From NCBI GenBank assembly GCA_003280655.1, contig QCEK01000001.1, positions 190,388 to 254,387 on the forward strand: DNA of 64,000 nucleotides. Reading direction: 5' to 3'. Below the pieces are notes generated by a model. That model was not told the origin of the DNA. It saw only the letters and a program-made list of their open reading frames with translations, and did not search any database. This DNA is from Prochlorococcus sp. AG-355-O17. GTDB taxonomy: Bacteria > Cyanobacteriota > Cyanobacteriia > PCC-6307 > Cyanobiaceae. Made by a program: the position numbers and the translations under genes. Of the stretch, positions 1 to 9,065 are shown piece after piece (the first letter of the stretch is position 1; each line of letters starts with the position of its first letter).

Positions 1-102
<102 letters not shown>

Positions 103-230
103 TTAATTTATAGTTTTTAGGTTTGTTTAATAAATCTAATTGAAGCAGAAGGTTATTGTTGTTTTTTTGTTTACATGCATAAAATACAAATTTTTAAATT
201 TTTCTATAGAAAAAACTTCTTTATATGTGA

Positions 231-263
231 AAATAAATTTTAAATAAATTTATAAATAAATTT
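231..263 (+). repeat. three perfect copies of a 10-mer abutting the rimP start
   Basis: AAATAAATTT occurs exactly at 231-240, 242-251 and 254-263, i.e. at 11 and 12 base steps. The last copy runs into the TTG start codon of rimP. Spacing near one helical turn could suit a DNA-binding protein, but in such AT-rich DNA simple slippage is an equally good explanation. The rest of the gap (103-230) shows no convincing hairpin or promoter. Confidence 0.4.
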
Positions 264-729
264 GAATAAAGAAAACAAAAGTAAACTAAAAACTTTATTA
301 GAAAAAGTTGCTTATGAACGGGATTTAGAAATCTACGATTTAAATATTCAAACTAATCAAAATCCAATTGTTATTGAAATAATAATAAGAAAAACTAATG
401 GAGATGACATTTCCTTAAATGATTGTGCGCTATTTAATACCCCAGCATCTGACGAAATAGAAAAATCAAATCTTTTAAATTGTTCATATGTGTTAGAAAT
501 TAGTAGTCAAGGGGTCAGTGATGAATTAACCTCAGAAAGAGACTTCAAAACTTTTAAGGGTTTTCCAGTTAATGTTGAGTTAAACCAAAAGAATTCAAAA
601 ATAAAATTCCTGAATGGTTTACTTCATGAAAAGTCTAATGATTATTTAGCCATTAACATTAAAGGTAGGATAAAGAAAATCCCTTTCGACGAAGTATTAA
701 AAATTAGTCTTTGTACCTTAAAAGATTAA
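262..729 (+). CDS. rimP: Ribosome maturation factor RimP
   Basis: RimP assists late maturation of the 30S subunit in the cytoplasm. The 155-residue length is the family norm, and the protein heads the classic rimP-nusA-ylxR-infB order. The middle (about residues 50-95) holds the [20 protein letters not shown] segment that matches the family's conserved S-P-G-x-x-R-x-L region in a cyanobacterial variant. The TTG start is essentially forced: an in-frame TAA lies at 253-255 and the protein contains no internal methionine. No clear Shine-Dalgarno is seen before it. Identification is by context plus family resemblance and is firm. Confidence 0.9.
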   Translation: MNKENKSKLKTLLEKVAYERDLEIYDLNIQTNQNPIVIEIIIRKTNGDDISLNDCALFNTPASDEIEKSNLLNCSYVLEISSQGVSDELTSERDFKTFKGFPVNVELNQKNSKIKFLNGLLHEKSNDYLAINIKGRIKKIPFDEVLKISLCTLKD

Positions 730-764
730 TTATTATTCAACCATTATCAATTTCCCCATCATAG

Positions 765-2168
765 ATGGCATTAGTTATTCTCCCAGGTTTAAACAATCTT
801 ATTGAAGATATTAGTGAGGAAAAAAAATTACCTCCTAATATAGTTGAAGTAGCCTTACGCGAAGCTTTGTTAAAGGGATACGAAAAATATAGAAAAACTT
901 TTTACATTGGAGTTAACCAAGATCCATTTGATGAAGAATATTTTAGTAATTTTGATGTTGGACTAGATCTAGAAGAAGAAGGTTACAGGATATTATCGAG
1001 TAAAATAATTGTTGAAGAAGTTGAGAGCGAAGATCATCAAATATCTCTTGTAGAAGTTAAACAAGTTGCTGATGATGCTCAAATAGGTGACACAGTTGTT
1101 TTAGACGTTACTCCAGAAAAAGAGGATTTTGGGCGAATGGCTGCTTCAACAACAAAGCAAGTATTAGCGCAAAAATTAAGGGATCAACAACGAAAAATGA
1201 TCCAAGAAGAATTTGCGGATTTGGAAGATCCTGTACTAACTGCGAGAGTTATAAGATTTGAAAGACAATCAGTGATTATGGGAGTTAGTTCGGGTATTGG
1301 CAGACCTGAAGTAGAGGCCGAACTTCCCAAGAGAGATCAATTACCAAATGATAATTATAGAGCAAATGCAACTTTCAAAGTATTTTTGAAGGAAGTTAGC
1401 GAAATTGCAAGAAAAGGGCCGCAACTTTTTGTAAGTAGAGCTAATGCTGGTTTAGTTGTTTATTTATTTGAAAATGAAGTTCCGGAAATTCAAGAAGGTA
1501 CAGTGAAAATTGTTGCTGTTTCAAGAGAAGCCAACCCTCCTTCAAGAGCTGTTGGGCCAAGAACAAAAGTAGCTGTTGATAGTGTCGAAGAAGAAGTGGA
1601 CCCTGTAGGTGCCTGTATTGGAGCTAGAGGAGCGAGAATTCAACAAGTAGTAAATGAATTAAGAGGAGAAAAAATTGATGTTATTAAATGGTCATCTAAT
1701 CCAATACAGTATATTTTAAATTCTTTAAGTCCTGCCAAAGTGGATCAAGTAAGACTTGTAGACCCAGCAGGGCAACATGCGCACGTACTAGTTCCTCCTG
1801 ATCAATTAAGTCTCGCAATTGGTAGAGAAGGTCAAAATGTAAGACTTGCCGCAAGATTAACTGGTTGGAAGATTGACGTTAAAAACTCACATGAATACGA
1901 TCAGGCAGCAGAAGATGCTGCAGTCTCTGAATTAATAATTCAAAGGGAAGATGAAGAGAATCTCCAGAGAGAAGCTGAACTAAGATTAGAAGCAGAACAA
2001 GCTGAGCGTGCTGCAGAAGATGCAAGATTAAGAGAGCTTTATCCTCTTCCCGAAGATGAAGAAGAATACGGAGAGGAGCAATACGAAGTAGAAGAATTCA
2101 CAGATAATGATCCATTAGAGACTGTTCAAGATACTGAGATATCTGCCAAAGAGGAGAAGAAACGGTGA
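765..2168 (+). CDS. nusA: Transcription termination/antitermination factor NusA
   Basis: NusA binds RNA polymerase and nascent RNA to modulate pausing, termination and antitermination. The 467-residue protein shows the N-terminal polymerase-binding domain (1 to about 130), an S1 domain (about 150-225), and two KH domains with the motifs GACIGARGARI (near 282) and AIGREGQNVRL (near 351). The tail after 385 is a charged, acidic extension (EAEQAERAAEDARLRELYP, then runs of E and D). This replaces the E. coli C-terminal AR repeats, as in other cyanobacteria. Its TGA stop overlaps the GTG start of the next gene, so the two are probably translationally coupled. Confidence 0.96.
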   Translation: MALVILPGLNNLIEDISEEKKLPPNIVEVALREALLKGYEKYRKTFYIGVNQDPFDEEYFSNFDVGLDLEEEGYRILSSKIIVEEVESEDHQISLVEVKQVADDAQIGDTVVLDVTPEKEDFGRMAASTTKQVLAQKLRDQQRKMIQEEFADLEDPVLTARVIRFERQSVIMGVSSGIGRPEVEAELPKRDQLPNDNYRANATFKVFLKEVSEIARKGPQLFVSRANAGLVVYLFENEVPEIQEGTVKIVAVSREANPPSRAVGPRTKVAVDSVEEEVDPVGACIGARGARIQQVVNELRGEKIDVIKWSSNPIQYILNSLSPAKVDQVRLVDPAGQHAHVLVPPDQLSLAIGREGQNVRLAARLTGWKIDVKNSHEYDQAAEDAAVSELIIQREDEENLQREAELRLEAEQAERAAEDARLRELYPLPEDEEEYGEEQYEVEEFTDNDPLETVQDTEISAKEEKKR

Positions 2169-2428
2169 TACAACAAATCCCTGTTTTGCGTGTATGCATT
2201 TCATGTAGAAAAACATATGACCGGAAAGATCTTTTAAAGATTACTAAAGATCATAAGCAAGGCATCATGCTTAAAAAGGGAATGGGGAGATCAGCTTACA
2301 TTTGCAAGTCAAAAAAATGCTACTCAGATTCAAAGATCAAAAAAAAGCTTCAAAAAGCTTTAAAAACATTTTTAGAACCTGAATTTATTGAAATTTTTGA
2401 AAAAGAAATTACAAGCTACAATAACTAA
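2165..2428 (+). CDS. ylxR: YlxR family (DUF448) RNA-binding protein
   Basis: This is a small basic 87-residue protein between nusA and infB, the invariant position of YlxR. The N-terminus has R-x-C-I-S-C-R (VCISCRKTYDRKDLLKI), the family signature, and the middle has GRSAYICKSKKC. YlxR is a nucleic-acid-binding protein; roles in rRNA or RNase P function are proposed for other bacteria but cannot be shown here. It begins with GTG inside the nusA stop (GTGA, 4-base overlap). The L7Ae-like ylxQ gene that sits here in Firmicutes is absent. Confidence 0.88.
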   Translation: MIQQIPVLRVCISCRKTYDRKDLLKITKDHKQGIMLKKGMGRSAYICKSKKCYSDSKIKKKLQKALKTFLEPEFIEIFEKEITSYNN

Positions 2429-2496
2429 CCCCATTAACGGAATATAATTAAATTAAATCCTCTTCTATTTCCAAAAAAGAGTACAAATCAGATTAA

Positions 2497-5400
2497 ATGA
2501 CTATCAGCGATAAAATCAGAATTTACGAACTTTCCAGAGACTTAAATCTGGAAAATAAAGATATACTTGATGCCGCTCAAAAACTTTCAATTTCAGTAAA
2601 AAGCCATAGCAGTTCTATTAGTGCAGAAGAGGCAAAAAAAATTAAAAATCTTATTAATAAAAAGAATTCAGATAAAAAAATACTTTCCATTAACAAACCT
2701 TCAATTAAAAAAGATAACTATAAACAAAACAAAGAAGATAAATCTCCTGTTATCTCTCCCAAAAAAGGGGAACCCCTCAAAGACAATTCAAACATAAAAC
2801 CATTATTGATAAAACCACTTAACAAGCCTGAGAGTGTAAAAATAATTTCAAATCAACTACAAAATCCCAATAAACCAAATTTTGTTAACAGTTCACAATC
2901 CCGAGCAAATCTTACAAATTCCAATAGAAAACCTTCACAAAATTTCAACCAAGATAAAAAAACTTTTGAAAATAACACAATCCCACCTATCAAAAGTCCG
3001 ACAAAACCACCTGTTCAATTAATTGCAAAGCCTAAAAATATAAACAATAATGTTAAATCTAATGAATCTTCCCAGAACATCTCCAGTGCAGGGGATAAAA
3101 GAGGACTATCGAACAAATCTGATCAAAATACGAACAAACCTAAAACAAAAAATTTTAATAATAGAATGAAAACCCCTGAGCTCGTAGGAGCTCCAATAAG
3201 AAGAGAAGATCCAAAAATAAATCCTAATAAGAAAAATAATAATAGGCAAAACATTGCTTTTAAACAAACTGCCTCAAACAGACCTGGTTCACCCAACAGA
3301 CCTGGTTCTCCCAACAGACCTGGCATACCCAATAGGCCTGGCTTAAGAAACAAACCTGCAGATCAAGGCAGACCTGGCTCATTTAATAGGCAAGGCAATC
3401 CAAATAGACCTGGTTCTCCCAACAGACCTGGTATGCCCAATAGGCCTGGTTTAAGAAACAAACCTGCAGATCAAGGTAGACCTGGCTCATTTAATAGGCA
3501 AGGTAATCCAAATAGACCTGGTATGCCCAATAGGCCTGGTTCTAAATTCAATGGCCAAAATTCCTCTGGGATTAGGAAGCCAGTATCACCTAACGAACTT
3601 TTACAACTTCAAAAAAATAATAACTCCGAGAAAGACAAACTAGGTACAAAGAATAACGCAAAACAAAATATCGATGCACATAATCAGAAGCCGAAAGCGC
3701 CTAATAGTCGTCCAAATGCTACTCCAAGTTCCAAAAAACCTCCTCATAGAACATTTTCAAATAGTTCAAAGAAACCTGGAAAGACAGATTGGGATGATAG
3801 CGCAAAACTTGAAGCATTAAGAAGTAAAAATCCCCAAAAACAAAGGCAGAAAGTTCATATTATTGGTGAGAATGATGATTCATTAACTTCTGAAACTAGT
3901 GGATATTCAGGCGAAAAAATTTCAATCTTATCAGCTAGTTTGGCTCGTCCAAAGAAAGAAAAGTCTGATGAATCCAAATCTCAAAAAACTATTAAACAAT
4001 TTAAAAAGAAGAAAAAAGAGACTACTAGACAAAGACAGAAAAGAAGAGCTATGGAGTTAAAGGCTGCCAAAGAAGCTAAACAAGTAAGACCTGAAATGAT
4101 AATCGTGCCTGATGATAATTTAACAGTGCAAGAATTAGCCGATAAATTAAGTCTTGAAAGTTCTGAAATAATCAAATCTCTTTTCTTTAAAGGCATAACT
4201 GCAACTGTTACTCAATCACTTGACTTAGCAACTATTGAAACAGTTGCAGAAGAATTTGGGGTACCTGTTTTGCAAGATGATATCCAAGAAGCTGCTGAGA
4301 AAACAGTTGATATGATTGAATCTGAAGATATTGATAATCTAATAAGAAGACCACCTGTTATTACAGTGATGGGTCATGTAGATCATGGCAAAACAAGTCT
4401 TTTAGATTCCATCAGAGAATCAAGAGTAGCTTCAGGGGAAGCAGGGGGCATCACTCAACACATAGGAGCTTATCAAGTTGAATTTGAACATGAATCTCAA
4501 AAGAAAAAATTAACTTTTCTTGATACCCCTGGTCATGAAGCCTTTACTGCAATGAGAGCAAGGGGTACAAAAGTTACAGATGTAGCTGTTCTTGTAGTTG
4601 CTGCAGATGATGGTTGCAGACCTCAAACACTAGAAGCTATTAGTCATGCAAGAGCTGCAAAAGTACCAATTGTTGTCGCAATCAATAAAATTGACAAAGA
4701 AGGTGCATCTCCAGACAAAGTAAAACAGGAGCTTTCAGAAAAAGATTTAATTGCTGAAGATTGGGGAGGAGATACTGTGATGGTTCCAGTAAGTGCTATC
4801 AAAAAACAAAATATCGATAAATTACTCGAAATGATTCTATTAGTTTCAGAGGTAGAAGATCTACAAGCTAACCCTGATAGATTTGCAAAAGGTACTGTTA
4901 TTGAAGCCCACCTAGACAAAGCAAAAGGGCCTGTGGCAACTTTGTTAGTACAAAATGGAACCTTGAAATCTGGAGATGTTTTAGCTGCTGGTTCAGTCCT
5001 TGGAAAAATTAGAGCAATGGTTGATGAACATGGTAATAGAATCAAAGAAGCAGGGCCATCATTCCCAGTGGAAGCGCTAGGATTCAGTGAAGTACCCACT
5101 GCAGGAGATGAATTCGAAGTCTACCCTGATGAGAAAACTGCTCGAGCCATTGTTGGAGAAAGGGCAACAGATGCCAGAGCCACAAAATTAGCTCAGCAAA
5201 TGGCCTCTAGAAGAGTCAGCTTATCATCCTTATCAACTCAGGCAAATGATGGAGAACTAAAGGAGTTAAACTTAATTCTCAAGGCTGATGTGCAAGGTAG
5301 TGTTGAAGCGATATTAGGATCACTAGAACAATTGCCAAAAAATGAAGTTCAAGTCAGAGTTCTCCTTTCTGCTCCTGGAGAAATAACTGAGACAGATATA

Positions 5401-5874
5401 GATCTCGCTGCTGCATCTGGGTCAGTAATTATTGGATTTAACACTTCATTGGCTTCTGGTGCGAAAAGAGCGGCTGATGCTAATGACGTTGATATTAGAG
5501 AATATGAAGTAATATATAAACTCTTAGAAGATATTCAGTTGGCCATGGAAGGGCTACTTGAACCCGATCTTGTCGAAGAATCATTAGGGAAAGCTGAAGT
5601 TAGAGCAACTTTCGCAGTCGGTAAAGGAGCAATTGCAGGCTGTTATATACAAACTGGCAAATTACAGAGGAATTGTTCTCTGAGAGTTATTAGATCAGAG
5701 AAAGTAATATTTGAGGGTAATTTAGACTCTCTAAAAAGAGCTAAAGATGATGTAAAAGAAGTAAATACAGGATTTGAATGTGGAGTTGGCTGCGATAAAT
5801 TCTCTTCATGGATCGAAGGAGATGTAATCGAAGCATTCAAATTTGTCACCAAAAAGAGGACCTTATCACAATAA
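2497..5874 (+). CDS. infB: Translation initiation factor IF-2
   Basis: IF-2 is the GTPase that brings initiator tRNA to the 30S subunit and promotes 70S joining. At 1125 residues it is much longer than the E. coli protein (890). Domain order: IF2_N helix bundle (1 to about 55); a long low-complexity basic linker rich in N, K, P and R (about 60-530) with an RPG repeat block at about 263-348; a second IF2_N (about 550-605); then the G domain with GHVDHGKT at 626-633, DTPGHEAF and NKID, followed by domains II-IV. A 68-base gap separates it from ylxR and contains a TATAAT at 2443-2448, which could be an internal promoter. Confidence 0.97.
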   Translation: MTISDKIRIYELSRDLNLENKDILDAAQKLSISVKSHSSSISAEEAKKIKNLINKKNSDKKILSINKPSIKKDNYKQNKEDKSPVISPKKGEPLKDNSNIKPLLIKPLNKPESVKIISNQLQNPNKPNFVNSSQSRANLTNSNRKPSQNFNQDKKTFENNTIPPIKSPTKPPVQLIAKPKNINNNVKSNESSQNISSAGDKRGLSNKSDQNTNKPKTKNFNNRMKTPELVGAPIRREDPKINPNKKNNNRQNIAFKQTASNRPGSPNRPGSPNRPGIPNRPGLRNKPADQGRPGSFNRQGNPNRPGSPNRPGMPNRPGLRNKPADQGRPGSFNRQGNPNRPGMPNRPGSKFNGQNSSGIRKPVSPNELLQLQKNNNSEKDKLGTKNNAKQNIDAHNQKPKAPNSRPNATPSSKKPPHRTFSNSSKKPGKTDWDDSAKLEALRSKNPQKQRQKVHIIGENDDSLTSETSGYSGEKISILSASLARPKKEKSDESKSQKTIKQFKKKKKETTRQRQKRRAMELKAAKEAKQVRPEMIIVPDDNLTVQELADKLSLESSEIIKSLFFKGITATVTQSLDLATIETVAEEFGVPVLQDDIQEAAEKTVDMIESEDIDNLIRRPPVITVMGHVDHGKTSLLDSIRESRVASGEAGGITQHIGAYQVEFEHESQKKKLTFLDTPGHEAFTAMRARGTKVTDVAVLVVAADDGCRPQTLEAISHARAAKVPIVVAINKIDKEGASPDKVKQELSEKDLIAEDWGGDTVMVPVSAIKKQNIDKLLEMILLVSEVEDLQANPDRFAKGTVIEAHLDKAKGPVATLLVQNGTLKSGDVLAAGSVLGKIRAMVDEHGNRIKEAGPSFPVEALGFSEVPTAGDEFEVYPDEKTARAIVGERATDARATKLAQQMASRRVSLSSLSTQANDGELKELNLILKADVQGSVEAILGSLEQLPKNEVQVRVLLSAPGEITETDIDLAAASGSVIIGFNTSLASGAKRAADANDVDIREYEVIYKLLEDIQLAMEGLLEPDLVEESLGKAEVRATFAVGKGAIAGCYIQTGKLQRNCSLRVIRSEKVIFEGNLDSLKRAKDDVKEVNTGFECGVGCDKFSSWIEGDVIEAFKFVTKKRTLSQ
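3283..3540 (+). repeat. in-frame tandem repeat inside infB (RPG repeats, 108-base unit)
   Basis: The stretch encodes reiterated NRPG(S/M/I)P units. A larger unit beginning [20 protein letters not shown] starts at 3340 and again at 3448, a 108-base (36-codon) period. The two copies differ mainly at a few third positions (for example ggc/ggt), which points to recent duplication. It lies in the disordered linker of IF-2, so unit gain or loss would keep the reading frame. Confidence 0.85.
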
Positions 5875-5887
5875 TTAAAAATCTAGC

Positions 5888-5920
5888 TTATTAATCTTTA
5901 TTTCTATCAAAGATTAATAA
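5888..5920. terminator. 12-bp perfect stem-loop between convergent infB and DUF3493 genes
   Basis: TTATTAATCTTT (5888-5899) is the exact reverse complement of AAAGATTAATAA (5909-5920), with a 9-base loop. It sits 14 bases after the infB stop and includes the last codons of the opposite-strand gene. Neither side has a long U tract: the minus-strand side gives a modest T-rich tail. A weak bidirectional terminator or an RNA 3'-end stabiliser is the likely role. Confidence 0.5.
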
Positions 5921-6139
5921 AGTAGGAAATATTACACAAGCACCCAACTGTATGAGAAGGTTATTTTGCTGTAATTCAGTTCCGCTTGCAATTCTGGAAA
6001 GCATTATTAGAAGTCCCAAAAATGCGGAACCGCTAAAAGCTATCCACAATATTCTTCTCAATCCCTTGAAAGGAGCTTGTGATTCCTTTAATAATTTCTT
6101 TTTCAATTCAGGATCTATTTTTGACATAAATTCTTTCAA
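5891..6139 (-). CDS. DUF3493 family small membrane protein
   Basis: This 82-residue protein has the DUF3493 hallmark N-terminus (DPELKKKLLKESQAPFKGLR) followed by two hydrophobic segments (about 30-50 and 57-76). It is therefore probably a two-helix thylakoid or plasma membrane protein. DUF3493 is confined to cyanobacteria and plastids; the plant member LPA3 takes part in photosystem II assembly, but that role is only suggestive here. The start may instead be Met5 (MSKIDPEL, ATG at 6125-6127), which matches the conserved start better. It is convergent with infB and divergent from tRNA-Thr. Confidence 0.78.
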   Translation of the reverse strand: MKEFMSKIDPELKKKLLKESQAPFKGLRRILWIAFSGSAFLGLLIMLSRIASGTELQQNNLLIQLGACVIFPTLLIFDRNKD

Positions 6140-6182
6140 TTATAAAATTAAGTCTATATGAAAAAATTCAATATTTAATTTG

Positions 6183-6254
6183 GCCGGTATAGCTCAGCGG
6201 TAGAGCAACTGTCTCGTAAACAGTAGGTCATTGGTTCAATTCCAATTATCGGCA
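6183..6254 (+). tRNA. tRNA-Thr (anticodon CGT)
   Basis: The cloverleaf folds fully. The acceptor stem GCCGGTA pairs with TATCGGC (one G-U), the D arm begins AGCTCAGCGGTAGAGC, the anticodon arm is ACTGT-CTCGTAA-ACAGT with CGT at positions 34-36, and the T arm is ATTGG-TTCAATT-CCAAT. The discriminator base is A. The CCA end is not encoded. It reads ACG codons. Confidence 0.95.
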
Positions 6255-6272
6255 CTTACAAAACAAATTTAA

Positions 6273-7826
6273 ATGGTTAATAAAATTTTTAAATTTAGAT
6301 ATCTTTTTAAATTATTTGTTTTTATTCCTCTTATATTTTATTTTGGCAAAAGAAGTTATATTGCGTTTGATGAAGGTTATTATGCACTACAAGCTAGATG
6401 GATATTAGAAAAAGGTAACTGGACAATTCCCCTTTGGTGGGATGAATATATTTTAGATAGAACAATAGGATTACAGTTTTTAATAGCAAAGTCACAAGAC
6501 TTATTTGGAAGAAATATTTTTTCTGCATATCTACCAACAACAGTCGCTTCAATATTGATGTTAATTACAACTTATAAATTGCATGAAGAATTATTTAATA
6601 AAAAATATGCAATTATGTCTCCACTAATCCTTGCAACTACATATCTATGGTTTGATTACTCACACTTAGCCACTCAAGATATTATTTATTCATGTTTAGT
6701 AACTATTGGAGTATTAGCTTTAGTCAAAATAAAAAGTAAAAATAACAAATTCTATATTCTGCTTTTTGGAATTTGGATTGGTTTAGCTTTTATGATGAAA
6801 ACTTTTTTAGTTTTTGTACCGCTATTATCACTCCTACCATATATTTTTTTTAAAAAAAATTTTTTATGCATCAAATTCTTTTGGTTAGGACTACTAATTG
6901 GATTCATTCCTTTTTTATTCTGGACGTTTTCTATCAACCCTTATTTAGATAAAAATATTATTTTTTACTTACTTGAAAAGTTTAACTTTCTATCAAGTAA
7001 AAATACTTTCACAAATCCTTTCTATTATTATTTATGGAATGTGCCTGTAACATTTCTGCCATGGAGTTTTTTCGCAATTATTGGCACAACATACAATATT
7101 TTTCAAAGTAAAGACAATAAATATATACTTGCTTTTTTCCCCTTGATTTTAGTAGCGACCCTTAGCATTTTCTCTACAAAAACACCCTACTATACCCTAC
7201 AAATCTCATCTATTTTTTCATTAAATACTTATATAGGAATAAAATATTTATTCAATTCTTATAGATGTAATCGATTTTTTATATTTATGACTTCAAAAAT
7301 AATTCCATTATTTATATTTGCTCTAACTTTCACATATTATTTTTTCTTTAAAGAATCAATTAACTTTAATACAAAGGAAAATACATTTATAATTCTTGGA
7401 TTATTATCTTTCGGCTTATCTTGGTCATTCATAAGACATCAAAATTCATTCAAAGAAATATTAATAACTCTCATAATTGGGCCTTACTTATTCACTTCAT
7501 TTATTTTGCAATCAGGTTTATTCACTGATAGATCTAGAGAACTAAGAGAGAAAATGGAATATGTTTCATCCCTTGATTTAGTGAAAAATCAAACGATCAT
7601 GGTTGATAAAAAAGGAATCAACAATTCTCGATCGCAATCAAAAATCATCAGGATTTCTTTATCAACTCCTAAATTAGGAGTGGGATTAGAGAATATTAAT
7701 CAGTTAAAAAAATCTGAATTAGCATGGACAACTGACCTTAAAACAATAAAAAATAATGATGATTCTTATGAAGTCATATACGAAAATGATGTTTTAAATC
7801 CTTGGAAATTAATATTAAAAAAGTAA
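6273..7826 (+). CDS. ArnT/GT39-like membrane glycosyltransferase
   Basis: This 517-residue protein has about ten or more hydrophobic segments and the luminal DEGYY motif at 33-37. In the ArnT/PMT (GT-C) superfamily that motif supplies the catalytic aspartate. Such enzymes use polyprenyl-phosphate sugars to glycosylate lipids or proteins on the outer face of the plasma membrane. The acceptor and sugar cannot be told from sequence. It starts 18 bases after tRNA-Thr and is followed in the same direction by a GT2 gene and a radical SAM gene, suggesting a surface-glycan or lipid-modification module. The tail after about 430 is soluble, which fits the family layout. Confidence 0.82.
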   Translation: MVNKIFKFRYLFKLFVFIPLIFYFGKRSYIAFDEGYYALQARWILEKGNWTIPLWWDEYILDRTIGLQFLIAKSQDLFGRNIFSAYLPTTVASILMLITTYKLHEELFNKKYAIMSPLILATTYLWFDYSHLATQDIIYSCLVTIGVLALVKIKSKNNKFYILLFGIWIGLAFMMKTFLVFVPLLSLLPYIFFKKNFLCIKFFWLGLLIGFIPFLFWTFSINPYLDKNIIFYLLEKFNFLSSKNTFTNPFYYYLWNVPVTFLPWSFFAIIGTTYNIFQSKDNKYILAFFPLILVATLSIFSTKTPYYTLQISSIFSLNTYIGIKYLFNSYRCNRFFIFMTSKIIPLFIFALTFTYYFFFKESINFNTKENTFIILGLLSFGLSWSFIRHQNSFKEILITLIIGPYLFTSFILQSGLFTDRSRELREKMEYVSSLDLVKNQTIMVDKKGINNSRSQSKIIRISLSTPKLGVGLENINQLKKSELAWTTDLKTIKNNDDSYEVIYENDVLNPWKLILKK

Positions 7827-7836
7827 ATAATCCGTT

Positions 7837-7842
7837 TATAAT
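7837..7842 (+). promoter_or_regulatory. possible -10 element (TATAAT) before the GT2 gene
   Basis: A consensus TATAAT lies 26 bases before the ATG of the downstream gene, in a 41-base gap, and is followed by an unusually GC-rich GGGTGCC. No good -35 is present. This would allow the GT2 gene to be read separately from the GT39 gene. In AT-rich DNA chance matches are common. Confidence 0.35.
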
Positions 7843-7867
7843 AGGGTGCCTTTTGTGATTTTTAATA

Positions 7868-8959
7868 ATGAGATCTGCTGATAGTTGGAATTTAACTAAT
7901 AATAAACTGCATCAATTATTCAAAGACAATAACGAATTTATTTCTATTAAAGTCCGTGGTAATACTTGGGAGCCAATCACTAGATGGCTAAGATTAGATT
8001 CAAGAATTTTTAAAGAAACTACTAGTAAAGCAAGAATAACTTTATGCGATATCGAATCTCTAGCAGAAATTTATAACTACAGATCCATTAGATGGAAAGC
8101 AAAAAAACTAACTCCAATGCCCACTAAGGTAATTCCACAAACTATTAAAAATATTTTTCGAAAATTACCACTCATAAAACAACTCGCCTATGAACTCGAA
8201 ATAGTTTTTTATAAATATAGTGAAAATATTTCTGAACATTTAATATCAATAGTAATTCCTGCAAGAAACGAAGCTGGTAATAAAGAACTTTTAATTAATG
8301 CTTTAAATAAATTCAAAAATATTCCCAATAAATTAGAAATTATATTTGTTGAAGGTAATAGCAATGATAATACATATGACATTTTGAGAGAATTAAAAGA
8401 AAATTTCTCAAGTTTCTTCAAGATATCTCTTCTAAAACAAACTTCTAAAGGGAAGAAAAATGCAGTCGTGGAGGGATTTAATATTTCTTCAGGTGAGACT
8501 CTTGCCATAATTGATAGCGATTTTACTGTAGATATTGATGACAGTATTGCAGCAATTATGGAATCCACCAAAAATCAAAATATCCTTATTAATTGTGCTC
8601 GAACAACTTTTCCAATGGAAAAAGATGCGATGAGATGGGCAAATTATATAGGAAATAGACTCTTCGCAATTTTTCTATCAATTCTAATAAATAAGTCTGT
8701 ATCAGATTCACTCTGTGGAACAAAAGTTTTTTCAAGAAAATTCTTTAAACTTATGAAACAAAACGGAAGTTGGGATTCCAAGTCTGACCCATTTGGAGAT
8801 TTTACAATAATATTTGAAGCTGCGAACAATAACATAAAAATACTAAATTATCCTGTTAGATATTACGCTAGAAAATCTGGAGCACCAAATATATCTAGAT
8901 GGATAGACGGATTAAAACTTCTTAAAGTATGTTGGATTTATATGATTTCTGATATTTGA
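7868..8959 (+). CDS. Family 2 glycosyltransferase with a truncated methyltransferase N-terminus
   Basis: Residues from about 125 form a GT-A domain: IVIPARNEAGN at its start, GNSNDNT in the nucleotide-binding part, and DSD at 216-218 as the metal-binding DXD-type motif. Residues about 27-105 (RGNTWEPITRWLRLDSR ... DIESLAEIYNYRS ... FRKLPLIKQL) resemble the C-terminal third of the SAM-methyltransferase domain found fused ahead of this kind of glycosyltransferase in other bacteria. The SAM-binding Rossmann half is absent here. No upstream in-frame extension could supply it, since the gene begins 41 bases after the previous one. The substrate is unknown; context suggests envelope glycan or lipid. 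Confidence 0.8.
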   Translation: MRSADSWNLTNNKLHQLFKDNNEFISIKVRGNTWEPITRWLRLDSRIFKETTSKARITLCDIESLAEIYNYRSIRWKAKKLTPMPTKVIPQTIKNIFRKLPLIKQLAYELEIVFYKYSENISEHLISIVIPARNEAGNKELLINALNKFKNIPNKLEIIFVEGNSNDNTYDILRELKENFSSFFKISLLKQTSKGKKNAVVEGFNISSGETLAIIDSDFTVDIDDSIAAIMESTKNQNILINCARTTFPMEKDAMRWANYIGNRLFAIFLSILINKSVSDSLCGTKVFSRKFFKLMKQNGSWDSKSDPFGDFTIIFEAANNNIKILNYPVRYYARKSGAPNISRWIDGLKLLKVCWIYMISDI

Positions 8960-9065
8960 ATTAAATAAAATTTTTGTTAGTGTTTTTTTAGTATTTTTAA
9001 TTTCTCCAAATTAGTAATAAAGTAGTTAGATTCTTAAAAGAAATAAATTCATTAAATTTCATAAC

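Noticed and set aside
3123-3353. Open frame on the minus strand opposite the infB repeat region (76 codons)
   Set aside because: It is the mirror of the repetitive coding strand, giving a [10 protein letters not shown] pattern, with no independent start signal or homology.
3283-3540. Regular repeats that could suggest a CRISPR-like or satellite array
   Set aside because: The period is 36 codons in frame with infB, units are contiguous without spacers, and the translation is a sensible RPG-rich linker. It is a coding repeat.
5952-6161. Open frame on the plus strand opposite the DUF3493 gene
   Set aside because: The minus-strand frame matches a known family and covers the same bases; the plus frame has no recognisable features.
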